Shown here: positions 26,914 to 35,769 of the stretch, piece by piece | Layout: every line of letters begins with the position of its first letter | Numbering within the stretch: the first letter of the stretch is position 1 | NCBI GenBank assembly: GCA_018402525.1 | Contig: JAGYIR010000017.1 | Coordinates: 78,578-142,577 of the forward strand | DNA length: 64,000 nt | Direction of reading: 5' to 3' | DNA from: Crocinitomicaceae bacterium | Lineage (GTDB): Bacteria; Bacteroidota; Bacteroidia; Flavobacteriales_D; Crocinitomicaceae | Notes under the pieces: model-generated | What the model was told of the DNA's origin: nothing | What the model saw: the letters and a program-made list of their open reading frames with translations, nothing else | Database searches by the model: none | Made by a program: the position numbers and the translations under genes

Positions 26914-27747
26914 ATGAGACTTATTACATTTCTTCTCTTCTCAGTCATTACCTTCTTAATTACTTCAAATGCTAATGCTGGAAGAATTGCTATTGAACAC
27001 ATCACCTTTGATCTTGAAAAACTAGATGCGAAAAACTTAGGAATTATAATTTGGGATCAACGTGAAATGGTCTCAGATAGATCTCAGCCAGAATCTTTTT
27101 TGGGATACCATCGAAGCATCACAGGAATTGCATATGGTCATATTACAAAAAGTCAAAAATCTTTTGCGGGAATCCTTGAAACTAAAATAAACCAAGCTTA
27201 TGCTCAAAACGATTCGAAAGTTGGTTTTATTAGCATGAGTCCCTACGAGAACGAGGGAGATTTATTACATAAAATAAATACTTCATCCTTTGACAAAGTT
27301 TTGGTTTTACGCATGAACAAGTTCATTTTCGACGGTGTAGCAAAGGTGGAATTCGTTGTTGATGTCGAAACAATAATATATAATGGACAAGGTGAAGTAT
27401 TATACCAAAACAATGTTAGTAATAAAACACCAATGGGCTCTGCAGGAAAAATAAAAAAAACAGTTCCCGCAAACATTAAATCAAATATTGAAGGAATTAT
27501 GAACGACAATGCTCTGCATAGTGCACTGAGAAAAAGCTACTCAAATAATACACCTTCAGTCGAAATGGATGTTATCCTTACCAAAGAAGGGGAAGAAATA
27601 GAAGGGAAAATTATTGAAATTACCGAAACTTCCATTAAATATAAATCGGCAACTCAACTTAGCGGTCCTATACGTAACATCACGGCTGACAAGGTGTTTA
27701 TGATCAAGTATGGAGATGGAACAAAAGAGGTTATAAGCAAACCCTAA
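26914..27747 (+). CDS. Exported protein of unknown function
   Basis: A 277-residue protein with a signal peptide (ends near NANAG, residue 22). Residues about 25-190 form a domain with GIIIWDQREMV, SRSITGIAYG-like HRSITGIAYG and DKVLVLRMNKF segments, resembling periplasmic proteins that process lipoprotein-like partners, but no family is assigned. The last ~60 residues (TKEGEEIEGKIIEITETSIKYK ... VFMIKYGDGTKEVI) match a short C-terminal module found in many Bacteroidetes exported proteins. It has its own -7 box. Downstream is a 458-bp gap that contains a decayed gene on the other strand. Confidence 0.65.
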   Translation: MRLITFLLFSVITFLITSNANAGRIAIEHITFDLEKLDAKNLGIIIWDQREMVSDRSQPESFLGYHRSITGIAYGHITKSQKSFAGILETKINQAYAQNDSKVGFISMSPYENEGDLLHKINTSSFDKVLVLRMNKFIFDGVAKVEFVVDVETIIYNGQGEVLYQNNVSNKTPMGSAGKIKKTVPANIKSNIEGIMNDNALHSALRKSYSNNTPSVEMDVILTKEGEEIEGKIIEITETSIKYKSATQLSGPIRNITADKVFMIKYGDGTKEVISKP

Positions 27748-27909
27748 TAGATAGGGGCATTACGAACAGCACCTAAAAACCTTAAAGGGGTTATGCTTCG
27801 AATGATAAATTTTAGCTGCAAAAACAATATATCTTCAAAAAACAATCTTTGTTAAGGAGCCTTAAGTTTCCTGACCTCGAGACGTTGCTGTAATTTTAAG
27901 CAAACCCAT

Positions 27910-28119
27910 TCAAACATTGAGCGAATTAAGAATCTGTCGATATCTATTTTGAACACACTCTGTAACTTTTATTTTGTCTTGATTGAACCCTACTTCTGCA
28001 ATGGAATACATATAAACATTTTGACTCCTTACATTTTTATCGCTCCACAAAATGATTTCAGTAATCACAGGAGCCCATCTATCCGTTTTTCAGTCAATAA
28101 ATAAATATTTTCCATTTAG
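27910..28119 (-). pseudogene. 3' fragment of a decayed gene with an in-frame stop
   Basis: Read on the minus strand, 70 codons run from 28119 to a TGA at 27912-27910. The first nine encode LNGKYLFID, then comes one TGA, then 59 residues including RWAPVITEIILWSDKN, VYMYSIAEVGF and CVQNRYRQILNSLNV. The protein-like composition and continuity across the single stop suggest the C-terminus of a former gene, perhaps with TGG changed to TGA. No start codon is positioned to express it. The parent family is not recognised. Confidence 0.5.
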
Positions 28120-28190
28120 TTTGCGGCGCGAAGGCGTAGCTAAGGACAGTTAAAACAGTTCATTTTAGTAAATTTGATGTTTACCGAGAT

Positions 28191-28198
28191 TAAATTTG
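28191..28198 (+). promoter_or_regulatory. -7 box TAAATTTG (a second copy at 28169-28176)
   Basis: Two identical TAAATTTG boxes lie 22 bp apart before the ATG at 28206. The nearer is only seven bases from the start codon. Either could drive the outer-membrane protein gene. Confidence 0.45.
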
Positions 28199-28205
28199 GC
28201 AAAAT

Positions 28206-29111
28206 ATGATGAGATTTAAATTGATTTTGTTGTTGACCGGGTTCGCTGCTAACTATACTTATGGACAGGGCTGTAGTGACGCGGGCTTTTGCACTATTAA
28301 CAGTTTTAAGCCGAATGGTACAGACAGTACCGAAGCTGTTAATAACCAATTCAAAGTGGGTGCTTTCGTAGGAAAGGGCGACAACTCTGTTTCTGTTTAT
28401 GGTGGCTATTTAGAATATAACCGACAATTAAGTGAAAAATTTGGAATTGATGCTAAAGTGACAACGCTTGGTCAAAATGGAAATGGAATCTCTGTTTTCG
28501 GTCTTTCCGATGTTTTTTTAAATGCCAATTATAAGGCAAGTGAAAAAATCAAACTTACATTAGGTGCAAAAATACCTTTGTCAAAAGCCAACAGAACCAA
28601 TAACAATCTTCCTCTTCCAATGGACTATCAGGCTACTTTGGGAACTTTGGATTTAATCTTTGGAATTGGCTACGAAATCAAGAAATTTCAGTTAATAGCG
28701 GCCATGCAGCAACCTCTAACCCAAAATGACAATCAATTTATTGCGAATGCTTATCCCGAAAACTCCACGCTGAGAACATTTCAATCAACTAATAAATTTC
28801 AAAGAGGCGGGGATGTTTTATTACGAGTATCTTACCCTCTAAATTTAAACTCCAAATTTAAATTGACCCCCAGTGTTTTACCAATCTATCACTTGAAAAA
28901 CGACAAATACACTGACGCGTTCAATGTTGAAAAAGAAATTAACGGCTCGCAGGGACTTACGCTAAATGGTAATGTTTATTTAGACTATGAAGTGAGCAGC
29001 AAAAGTGTCATTCAATTAAATGTGGGAATGCCATTTATTGTTAGAGAGGCACGACCAGACGGATTAACCAGAAGTTTTATTGTGAACTTAGAGTGCCGAA
29101 TAAAATTTTAA
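28206..29111 (+). CDS. Outer-membrane beta-barrel protein
   Basis: A 301-residue exported protein. A signal peptide (MMRFKLILLLTGFAANYTYGQ) is followed by a short Cys-containing segment (GCSDAGFCT) and then alternating hydrophobic and polar strands such as SVSVYGGYLEYNRQL, KIKLTLGAKIPLS, DLIFGIGYEI and SVIQLNVGMPFIV. It ends in a phenylalanine (LECRIKF), the usual C-terminus of outer-membrane barrels. It looks like an intact 12- to 14-strand barrel of the transporter-like type; the ligand is unknown. Tandem ATG codons (28206, 28209) are both usable. The FGase-like gene follows after 25 bp, probably in the same operon. Confidence 0.75.
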   Translation: MMRFKLILLLTGFAANYTYGQGCSDAGFCTINSFKPNGTDSTEAVNNQFKVGAFVGKGDNSVSVYGGYLEYNRQLSEKFGIDAKVTTLGQNGNGISVFGLSDVFLNANYKASEKIKLTLGAKIPLSKANRTNNNLPLPMDYQATLGTLDLIFGIGYEIKKFQLIAAMQQPLTQNDNQFIANAYPENSTLRTFQSTNKFQRGGDVLLRVSYPLNLNSKFKLTPSVLPIYHLKNDKYTDAFNVEKEINGSQGLTLNGNVYLDYEVSSKSVIQLNVGMPFIVREARPDGLTRSFIVNLECRIKF

Positions 29112-29136
29112 CTGCCATACCTAAGAAAACATTGGG

Positions 29137-30315
29137 ATGATAAAAAGAAATAGAAGCTTCATTTTACTTTTGACTTTTGTGGTATCATACACAAATGCAC
29201 AAGAAGTAATTTTTGGGACAAATAACTATGTTGAATATCAAGTTGGAACTCTTCCAATGGTTATTTCTGTTCCGCATGGTGGCAGTGCAGAACCAAGTTC
29301 AATCCCTGATAGAACCTGCAATAATCCTGTTTATGCAGTGGACGCCTTCACTATTGAAACTGCCCTGGAAATTAAGGAAAGACTCTACAATGTAACGGGG
29401 TGCTACCCACATATGATTATTTCTCACTTGAAGCGAAATAAACTAGACCCCAATCGTAATTTAACAGATGGAGCCTGTGGTAATCCAGAAGCCGCGCTCG
29501 CTTGGAATGAATTTCATGATTTTATAGCTGATGCACGTAACACGGCGAATCAAAACTATAGTAATCAAACATTTTTCGTGGATTTACATGGACATGGTAA
29601 TTCCATTCAAAGGATTGAATTAGGATATTTGCTATATGATTATGAGTTAGAATTGTCAGATAACACCTTGAATACAACAGAATATATCAATTACAGCTCT
29701 ATAAAAAATTTGGCGTTGAGTAATGTTAACAATTACACGCACGCCCAATTATTAAAGGGACCACACGCTTTTGGTACATTTTTAACCAACAATAACTTCC
29801 CTTCGGTACCTAGTGAAAGTATTCCTTTTCCAGGTACTTCTTCCAATTATTTTAGTGGAGGCTACATAACTGCAAATCACACCTGCTACAACCCTAGTGC
29901 TCCTATAAACGGGGTTCAGATGGAACTAAATTTTAGCAATGTTAGAGATACTCCAGCGAACAGAACAGCATTTGCCAATGCTTTTACTCAAGCGATGATT
30001 GAATATATGAATGTTCATTTTAATCAAAACTGGAACACGTGTAACCCTATTTTGACAATTAACTCAGTATTAGAAACAAACTTTTCGGTATATCCGAACC
30101 CTGTCACTAAAGGCCATCTGATGCATTTTAATTTACCAGAAAACACAATTTATGAATATCAAATTTTTAATGTTTTTGGACAATTAGTTGCGCATGGAGA
30201 GCTAAATTCTGCTAAAACAGTGAGTTCAGAAAAACTAAATTCAGGCATGTACATTCTGAAAATATCTAATAATAGTACTGTTGAATTAATAAACGAAAAA
30301 ATTATTATCGAATAA
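29137..30315 (+). CDS. N-formylglutamate amidohydrolase-like secreted protein with T9SS tail
   Basis: A 392-residue exported protein. The signal peptide ends near TNAQ. The catalytic domain (about 30-290) has the FGase superfamily motifs: SVPHGG near 45, HLKRNKLDPNRNL near 97-109, and DLHGHG near 150, which supply the zinc ligands and acidic residue in N-formylglutamate amidohydrolases. A T9SS type A tail starts at VYPNPV near 318. Classical FGases are cytoplasmic enzymes of histidine breakdown, so a secreted form probably acts on an external amide or peptide substrate. It appears co-transcribed with the upstream barrel gene. Confidence 0.75.
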   Translation: MIKRNRSFILLLTFVVSYTNAQEVIFGTNNYVEYQVGTLPMVISVPHGGSAEPSSIPDRTCNNPVYAVDAFTIETALEIKERLYNVTGCYPHMIISHLKRNKLDPNRNLTDGACGNPEAALAWNEFHDFIADARNTANQNYSNQTFFVDLHGHGNSIQRIELGYLLYDYELELSDNTLNTTEYINYSSIKNLALSNVNNYTHAQLLKGPHAFGTFLTNNNFPSVPSESIPFPGTSSNYFSGGYITANHTCYNPSAPINGVQMELNFSNVRDTPANRTAFANAFTQAMIEYMNVHFNQNWNTCNPILTINSVLETNFSVYPNPVTKGHLMHFNLPENTIYEYQIFNVFGQLVAHGELNSAKTVSSEKLNSGMYILKISNNSTVELINEKIIIE

Positions 30316-30349
30316 AAAAAAGTTGCGCTTCAGTTGCTGAAATAGATAA

Positions 30350-30523
30350 TTGGATTGGAAAATTAATTTCAAAAATGGTTCAATCACAATTACGAAAGAC
30401 TTAGGAAGCGTTAAAAACATGGCTTATTCTTATAGTGTCAAAGACCAGACAGGTTGGGAGTATTGGTCCGGTGTGTTAAATTTTACTACAAATACGTGTC
30501 AAAATACCGAGCTGACTTGGTGA
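30350..30523 (+). pseudogene. Remnant of a secreted beta-sandwich protein gene
   Basis: A 57-codon open stretch before TGA 30521-30523 encodes WKINFKNGSITITKDLGS and then YSVKDQTGWEYWSGVLNFTT, a pattern like the edge of a fibronectin-III or T9SS accessory domain. There is no ATG before codon 24 and an in-frame TAA just upstream. It follows the FGase-like gene by 34 bp and looks like the broken end of another surface-protein gene. Confidence 0.45.
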
Positions 30524-30604
30524 AAATAGTAAGTACCTAGGAAAATATCAGGCGGACGGGAAAGTACTCCGAAAAAACCCCATGTTTCTTCTCTTAAACC
30601 TAAC

Positions 30605-31399
30605 CTATCCCCCATAAAAATAACTAACTCCCAGCAGCAATATCGCTCCATCAATCCAGCCAGCGCAGTAAAAGTCAGAGCGTTCCTCGTTCATGCGCAC
30701 CACCAAATAGATTTGTAGAAGTACTGCGAAGTAAAAAATGGGGTTTGTTAACAAGCTTTCTTGATTCCATACCATGATGGCAGCAAATAGGAGCAACAGG
30801 AACGCTCCCATCGTTTTAGCGCCATTAACACCAAGGACTTGTGGTATTGTTCTTTGAGAGGGGAGATCGTGCTTTAAGTCGCGAATATCAAAGGGAATCG
30901 TCACCGCCAACACATAGATGTAATGCGCTATAATTAACCACCAGGGCGCTTCTTTTTGCTCGTTGATCAAAGGAAACGCAATAAGTACCACCGTCCATGT
31001 AAACGCGATTAAATGGATTTTCAAATAGGGGATTTCACGCGCGTTTCGGTTTCCAATACGCAATACATATGCTATAGCGACAAGAACTGTAATGCCCAGC
31101 AAAACGTATGACATTGAACTATTGATGAGTTCTATGAATAAAATAATTGACGCAAGAAGGGATAAAACAATAAACGCATAGATTACCCGAGTATTTCGCT
31201 TCACCCACGCCAACCAAGGATTTGTCCCAAGTACCTGAGCTTTAACCAAACGTTGCCCGTTGTAGACAATCAGGGTAGAAAAGAAAGCGAACAATCCGTA
31301 GAGTAACCAGTTCTCACAACCAAAAGCGAAAGCAATTCCACCTGACAACACAGCTGTGGAAAGCGCAACAACACTGTTGGCGTAAATAAAATATGTCAC
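30605..31399 (-). CDS. UbiA prenyltransferase-like membrane protein
   Basis: A 264-residue protein with about eight transmembrane helices. A polar loop IPFDIRDLKHDLPSQRTIPQ near residue 165-185 matches the second aspartate-rich motif (DxxxD) of UbiA-type prenyltransferases. The first motif, normally NDxxD, is replaced by NGQRLVKAQ near 47, so the diphosphate-binding site may be altered and activity is uncertain. It is the last gene of a minus-strand group with GT9, GT2 and DUF4837, 21 bp from the GT9 gene. A role in lipid-linked envelope precursors is possible. Confidence 0.65.
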   Translation of the reverse strand: MTYFIYANSVVALSTAVLSGGIAFAFGCENWLLYGLFAFFSTLIVYNGQRLVKAQVLGTNPWLAWVKRNTRVIYAFIVLSLLASIILFIELINSSMSYVLLGITVLVAIAYVLRIGNRNAREIPYLKIHLIAFTWTVVLIAFPLINEQKEAPWWLIIAHYIYVLAVTIPFDIRDLKHDLPSQRTIPQVLGVNGAKTMGAFLLLLFAAIMVWNQESLLTNPIFYFAVLLQIYLVVRMNEERSDFYCAGWIDGAILLLGVSYFYGG

Positions 31400-31420
31400 C
31401 CACCTTTCGATGGAAAAAAG

Positions 31421-32416
31421 TTACTTAATTTTTTCGAGAACAGCATCAACTGGAATGTCTTTTATGCACGAACATTCCTTTTTTTGAGCGCAGGCCGGAC
31501 ATTTTTCGTCAAACACCAAAGTTGAAACACCAGTGCCCAATGCTTTCCATCGTCCAGGGTGGATCGGTCGTTTTGGAGAAAATAAGCCAATCGTATTTAC
31601 ACCATAATATCCCGCAATGTGCAGCGGGCCTGTAGAACAAGCCACTAAATTTGTTGCTTGCGAAATCAATACCATGAGCTGTTCTAGCGTCAACTGACCT
31701 GTACTATCTACCATGTTCTTGTCTCCGGGGATGTGACTTCTAAATTGTGCCCCTTCCTCTTCGGTTCCTGTAAAAACAACTATTTGTCCTTTGTCTGAAA
31801 GCACTTTTGCCAATTCCATGTACTTTTCAATCGGCCACTCTTTGGCGCTTCCCTGAGATTTCGGATGTAAAATTGTGTAGTTCTTCAACTTGGTAAATGC
31901 TGGTGGCAATGATTCCACTGGCACTTTCAAAAATAACGTGTACTTGATGATCCTTTCCAACGAAGGCAGCTCTTTCACACCAAATGGTTTTAATAATTCG
32001 AAATTCAATTGAGCTTCATGAAAATCTGATCGTTTTCTCGTAAAGTTTAATCGATGTGTACAAGTCAACAAATGATAGGCGCGGTGAGACGTTCCAATCC
32101 GCATAGGTACTCTCACTTTTTTCGCTAATGCAGCTATTTCTTTGTTAGGAAACACATGAATGATCACATCTGCGTTCAACGCTCTAAACGCTTGAGCGCG
32201 TTCCGTTTTCGGTGCATTTAGTAAATCATCCCAATTAATGAATTTATCCACTTTCTCGTACGCCTCTACAATAGCGCGCGTATAACCACGCCCCAAAAAT
32301 ACAATTTCAACGCTCGGAAACTGTTCTTTCAACCATCCGCACATTGGTAAAGAAAGCATTACATCTCCAATGCTATCCGTACGACTAATAATTACTCTTT
32401 TCCCCTCTAAATTCAT
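31421..32416 (-). CDS. Glycosyltransferase family 9 (heptosyltransferase-like)
   Basis: A 331-residue cytoplasmic GT-B enzyme. The N-terminal signature VIISRTDSIGDVMLSLPM (about 8-25) and the C-terminal LVACSTGPLHIAGYYG near 250-265 are diagnostic of GT9 heptosyltransferases (RfaF/WaaC type), which add heptose or another sugar to the LPS core. It ends in a Cys-rich segment (KCPACAQKKECSCIKDI) seen in Bacteroidetes members. The start overlaps the GT2 stop by 4 bp (ATGA), so translation is coupled. Acts with the adjacent GT2 in LPS core assembly, by context. Confidence 0.9.
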   Translation of the reverse strand: MNLEGKRVIISRTDSIGDVMLSLPMCGWLKEQFPSVEIVFLGRGYTRAIVEAYEKVDKFINWDDLLNAPKTERAQAFRALNADVIIHVFPNKEIAALAKKVRVPMRIGTSHRAYHLLTCTHRLNFTRKRSDFHEAQLNFELLKPFGVKELPSLERIIKYTLFLKVPVESLPPAFTKLKNYTILHPKSQGSAKEWPIEKYMELAKVLSDKGQIVVFTGTEEEGAQFRSHIPGDKNMVDSTGQLTLEQLMVLISQATNLVACSTGPLHIAGYYGVNTIGLFSPKRPIHPGRWKALGTGVSTLVFDEKCPACAQKKECSCIKDIPVDAVLEKIK

Positions 32417-33168
32417 TGTGCTTCTTGCGTAATTCTTCTTAATTCCTTGTATTTAAATACATTCGATTGACAACTAATTTGTGCAATTTTAAAGCCCATT
32501 TTACCGTCCAAATAGCCCTTTTGTAAAATGTACATCTTCACAAAACGCATCAAGCCGCTAAGGTAAGGTTTAATCCATGATGATCGCTGTCCAGCCTCGT
32601 ACATTTTACGAGCTGTCAATGTTGAATATTTGTCTGCACGTTCGCGGTGTTCCTTAAACGAATAATAAGAATAGTGTTCCAAATGTCCATTCAACTGTTT
32701 TACAGGAATTGTCGCTGGAAAGACCAATTCTTCATGGACAAATTCACCACTCCAGTAGCTGTCCTTTTTTGGAAATAAGCGCACTTTAATATCAGGATAC
32801 CATCCCGAGTGTTTGATCCATTTCCCACAGTAATTTGTCAATCTGTTCACACTGTAGATTTCTGGCTCATTTAAGTGTTTCAATGCCAAGATTTCCTCTT
32901 TCAATACACTATCTACAGCTTCGTCTGCATCAAGAGACAAAATATAATCGCAGTGCGCTAAACTGTTTAGGTAATTTTTTGTGGAAGCGTATCCTTCCCA
33001 TTTCCGCTGTTCAAAACGAACGCCCAAACCCTGACATATTGCGGGTGTGTTGTCGGTAGAAAACGCATCCAACACGATGATCTCATCTGCAACTTCTTGC
33101 ACAGAACGAATACATCGCTCAATGTTGCGTTCCTCATTCAGCGTTATAATGACGACCGAAATTTTCAT
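32413..33168 (-). CDS. Glycosyltransferase family 2 (LPS core type)
   Basis: A 251-residue GT-A enzyme of the WaaE/KdtX-like group. It has VVIITLNEERNIERC at the N-terminus, the first metal-site region VLDAFSTDNT near 33-42, and the DXD-like LSLDADE near 78. The segment WIKHSGWYPDIKVRLF near 115-130 is typical of LPS core GT2 enzymes that add beta-linked glucose or similar to the inner core. A 4-bp overlap with genes on both sides (DUF4837 upstream and GT9 downstream) marks a tightly coupled operon. Confidence 0.9.
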   Translation of the reverse strand: MKISVVIITLNEERNIERCIRSVQEVADEIIVLDAFSTDNTPAICQGLGVRFEQRKWEGYASTKNYLNSLAHCDYILSLDADEAVDSVLKEEILALKHLNEPEIYSVNRLTNYCGKWIKHSGWYPDIKVRLFPKKDSYWSGEFVHEELVFPATIPVKQLNGHLEHYSYYSFKEHRERADKYSTLTARKMYEAGQRSSWIKPYLSGLMRFVKMYILQKGYLDGKMGFKIAQISCQSNVFKYKELRRITQEAQ

Positions 33169-34238
33169 TTTACAAGTTCAATGCTCTTTAAAATTGCCTG
33201 AACTTCCCTCAAGGGATGGGTCCAACTGGTAGTAGGTGGTGCGTCGACATATCCACTCACACACACCAACTTATTCGTGTACTTGTTCACAAAATGAAAC
33301 GCCCAAAATGCGCCACCTGTAGAGTGTTTTGGAAGTCCAGTAAACATAAACATTCCGCGCATTTCGAACCCTGTAAGTTCACCATTACCGGTCCACATTT
33401 TATTTCCTTCCGGATAGACAAAATCAGAATACTGTGTGCCCATGTACATTCCTTCTACTTCATATGGCACGTTGTATTTAAGCATCGTATCTCTATCCTG
33501 CAACAAGCGTTTTAAATCAAATTGGGACGAGTCAATATAATCATAATGGTACACCATAATTCCTGAAAAGACATCTCCTGCATCTTGCGTTCCCGTTCCA
33601 ACAAACTCGAGTGGACGAGCAGCTGGTGGAAATTCAATGCGGTAAAAATTTGTACGCTTCGTTACGATCTTTGCATTCGACGGAAGTACCATGTCGCAAC
33701 CAAAATTTTCCTTGATTTCATCACGTATGCGTTGATTTTTGTTTCTAGAAAACTGATTGATTAAACGTCTCCATTCAATTTCATCAAACTCCTTGTGTAC
33801 CTCACCAAGTCCCAGTTTGCACGTTTCAATCAATTGATTAAAATCCTTTCCGGTCACATCAATCACCAGCTGATCTTTTGCCCACACATCCTTTCGTTTG
33901 ACAATCGTGCCATTCTCGCCCTTATGCGAGGGATCAATGTTTAAAAAAAGTGTGTTTCGGTAACGTTTGACCCCTTGCGTGAAATGATTGGGCGTTTTAT
34001 GTGTCAATTGAAAAGTAGCAACATCGGGTAAATAGGGTAAAATCCATTGGGTCAAGTTTGAGTCTAAGACTTGCTGAATTGGTGAATCCCAAATTCCTTG
34101 TTCGCAAACGACTAAAATCTCTCCCACCTTACCTGTTACGCTTAAACCTGAGCTCATGGAATTAGAAGAATTCGACTCACACCCTGACAACAGGATAAAA
34201 GCAGAACTAATTACAATGGCAAAATTTTTCACTTTCAT
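33165..34238 (-). CDS. DUF4837 family lipoprotein
   Basis: A 357-residue lipoprotein with lipobox Cys20 (FILLSGCES). The mature protein opens with SVTGKVGEILVVCEQGIWDS, the hallmark of DUF4837, and contains VKRYRNTLFLNID, RNKNQRIRDEIKENFGCDM and HYDYIDSSQFDL segments. DUF4837 is Bacteroidetes-restricted and of unknown function. It is the first gene of the four-gene minus-strand unit with GT2, GT9 and the UbiA-like gene and overlaps the GT2 gene by 4 bp, suggesting a link to envelope glycan assembly. The lytic transglycosylase gene upstream ends 40 bp away. Confidence 0.88.
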   Translation of the reverse strand: MKVKNFAIVISSAFILLSGCESNSSNSMSSGLSVTGKVGEILVVCEQGIWDSPIQQVLDSNLTQWILPYLPDVATFQLTHKTPNHFTQGVKRYRNTLFLNIDPSHKGENGTIVKRKDVWAKDQLVIDVTGKDFNQLIETCKLGLGEVHKEFDEIEWRRLINQFSRNKNQRIRDEIKENFGCDMVLPSNAKIVTKRTNFYRIEFPPAARPLEFVGTGTQDAGDVFSGIMVYHYDYIDSSQFDLKRLLQDRDTMLKYNVPYEVEGMYMGTQYSDFVYPEGNKMWTGNGELTGFEMRGMFMFTGLPKHSTGGAFWAFHFVNKYTNKLVCVSGYVDAPPTTSWTHPLREVQAILKSIELVK

Positions 34239-34278
34239 ACTTTAGATTTAAAGAAAACCGTACAAAAATCGAGCAAAT

Positions 34279-35769
34279 CTATTTTACTCTGAGTCGCTGA
34301 CCCACATTGATTCTATCGACATTAACCGATGGGTTTAGCCTTTTCAACTGTGAGATAGACAAACGGTGTCGTTGTGCAATTTTACCAAAGGTATCCCCAG
34401 AACGCACCGTATAGTATGATTTTGTTTCGGCCGGAGGTTGGGGGCTTGTTTGAGGTTGCGTTGTAGGATTTGTTGGTGTAATTAACGTCGTTCCCGTTTT
34501 TACCTTCAAGCGTTGACCTACATAAATTTTTGTTGAATTCAGCCCATTGTCGCGTTGGATTTCAGCAACAGTCGTTCCGTAACGCGTAGCAATCGTTCCT
34601 AACGTTTCCCCGCTTCCTACCTTGTGATACTGGAAAGTGGGTTTCGTTTCAACCACTGGTGTTTCTTCAACGTTCGTTACTGGAGCAGGAACCTTTGGAG
34701 CATCAGCGGAGTATTTAGAAAACTCAAGTTCATATAATTTTTCCTCTTGCGCCACCAGTTTTCCAACAACCGTGAGTGGCAAAGTAATGCATTGATTTGG
34801 AACTGTTTTAGGAATGAATGATTTCTTATAAATAGGATTTAATCGCTCAATTTCAGCCTGATCAAAAGCTAACAGCTCACTGATTGTTTCCATGTGAACC
34901 CCCTTTGAAAGGCACATCGTATCCAATTGAGGGTAGCGCATTTCTGCTTCCATTGGAATGATGTTGTGCTCGGCATGGTAGGTCAACAAATACGCTGCAG
35001 CAATAAAATTTGGCACGTATCCTTGTGTTTCCTTTGGTAAAAACGGCCGAACCTCCCAATATGTCAGCTTGTTTCCAGATCTTCTGATTGCCTTATTCAC
35101 ATTTCCTGGTCCCGCATTGTATGCAGCTAGCGCTAAATTCCAGTCGTTGTAAATATCGTATAGCTTTGCCAAATACTTACACGCTGCTTCCGTAGCCAAT
35201 TCAGGATCCATGCGCTCATCGATGTATGAGTTTTCTTGCAATCCAAACATTCGACCTGTTCCGTACATAAATTGCCAAAGACCGAGAGCACCGGCTCTTG
35301 ATTTAACCTGAGGGCGCAATCCGCTTTCAATCACCGCCAAATACTTCAATTCTAAGGGCAAATTGTGTTCAGCAAGTTTGGATTCAAACATGTCAAAGTA
35401 CAACTTTGATCTCCCTAATACAACACGCGCAAAACCACGTCTCTTTTGAACAAAAAAACGAATGGTCGATAACGTCGCTTCGTTACAATCGAGGTGAAAA
35501 GGACTCATTTCATTCATTACGCCCAAACGCTTGCAATACACCTCATCTGAAAACTCAGGAATGTCATTTTGCTCATAGTTCAGCGCATCAATAATAGAAT
35601 CGTAGTTTCCTTCTGGACTATACTCAGCATAGAACAGATTCAAACTTTGCTCAATGGTACTGATAAGTGCTACCCCTTTTAATGAGTCCTCTTTCGTCCA
35701 CTTTCCGGTGGACTGAGCCAACGAAAGCGTTAAAGAAATTACGGCGATGATTGTACTTAAAACCTTCAT
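34279..35769 (-). CDS. Membrane-bound lytic murein transglycosylase, MltD-like, with two LysM domains
   Basis: A 496-residue periplasmic peptidoglycan-cleaving enzyme. After the signal peptide (MKVLSTIIAVISLTLSLAQ) comes a helical domain, then a goose-lysozyme-type SLT domain (about 140-260) with the catalytic Glu in AVIESGL near 147, GALGLWQFM near 160 and ALAAYNAGPGNV near 212. Two LysM peptidoglycan-binding domains follow: YHKVGSGETLGTIA near 385 and YYTVRSGDTFGKIA near 453, joined by a Thr/Pro-rich linker. The start codon overlaps the gatA stop by one base (TAATG), so translation is coupled. Family members make 1,6-anhydromuramyl ends. Confidence 0.92.
   Translation of the reverse strand: MKVLSTIIAVISLTLSLAQSTGKWTKEDSLKGVALISTIEQSLNLFYAEYSPEGNYDSIIDALNYEQNDIPEFSDEVYCKRLGVMNEMSPFHLDCNEATLSTIRFFVQKRRGFARVVLGRSKLYFDMFESKLAEHNLPLELKYLAVIESGLRPQVKSRAGALGLWQFMYGTGRMFGLQENSYIDERMDPELATEAACKYLAKLYDIYNDWNLALAAYNAGPGNVNKAIRRSGNKLTYWEVRPFLPKETQGYVPNFIAAAYLLTYHAEHNIIPMEAEMRYPQLDTMCLSKGVHMETISELLAFDQAEIERLNPIYKKSFIPKTVPNQCITLPLTVVGKLVAQEEKLYELEFSKYSADAPKVPAPVTNVEETPVVETKPTFQYHKVGSGETLGTIATRYGTTVAEIQRDNGLNSTKIYVGQRLKVKTGTTLITPTNPTTQPQTSPQPPAETKSYYTVRSGDTFGKIAQRHRLSISQLKRLNPSVNVDRINVGQRLRVK

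Larger units (their letters stand above)
27748..28205. other. Gene-free stretch with an antisense pseudogene fragment
   Basis: Bases 27748-27909 hold nothing I can assign. Bases 27910-28119 are a decayed minus-strand coding fragment (separate entry). Bases 28169-28176 and 28191-28198 are two TAAATTTG boxes for the downstream plus-strand gene. No tRNA-like cloverleaf is visible. Confidence 0.5.
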
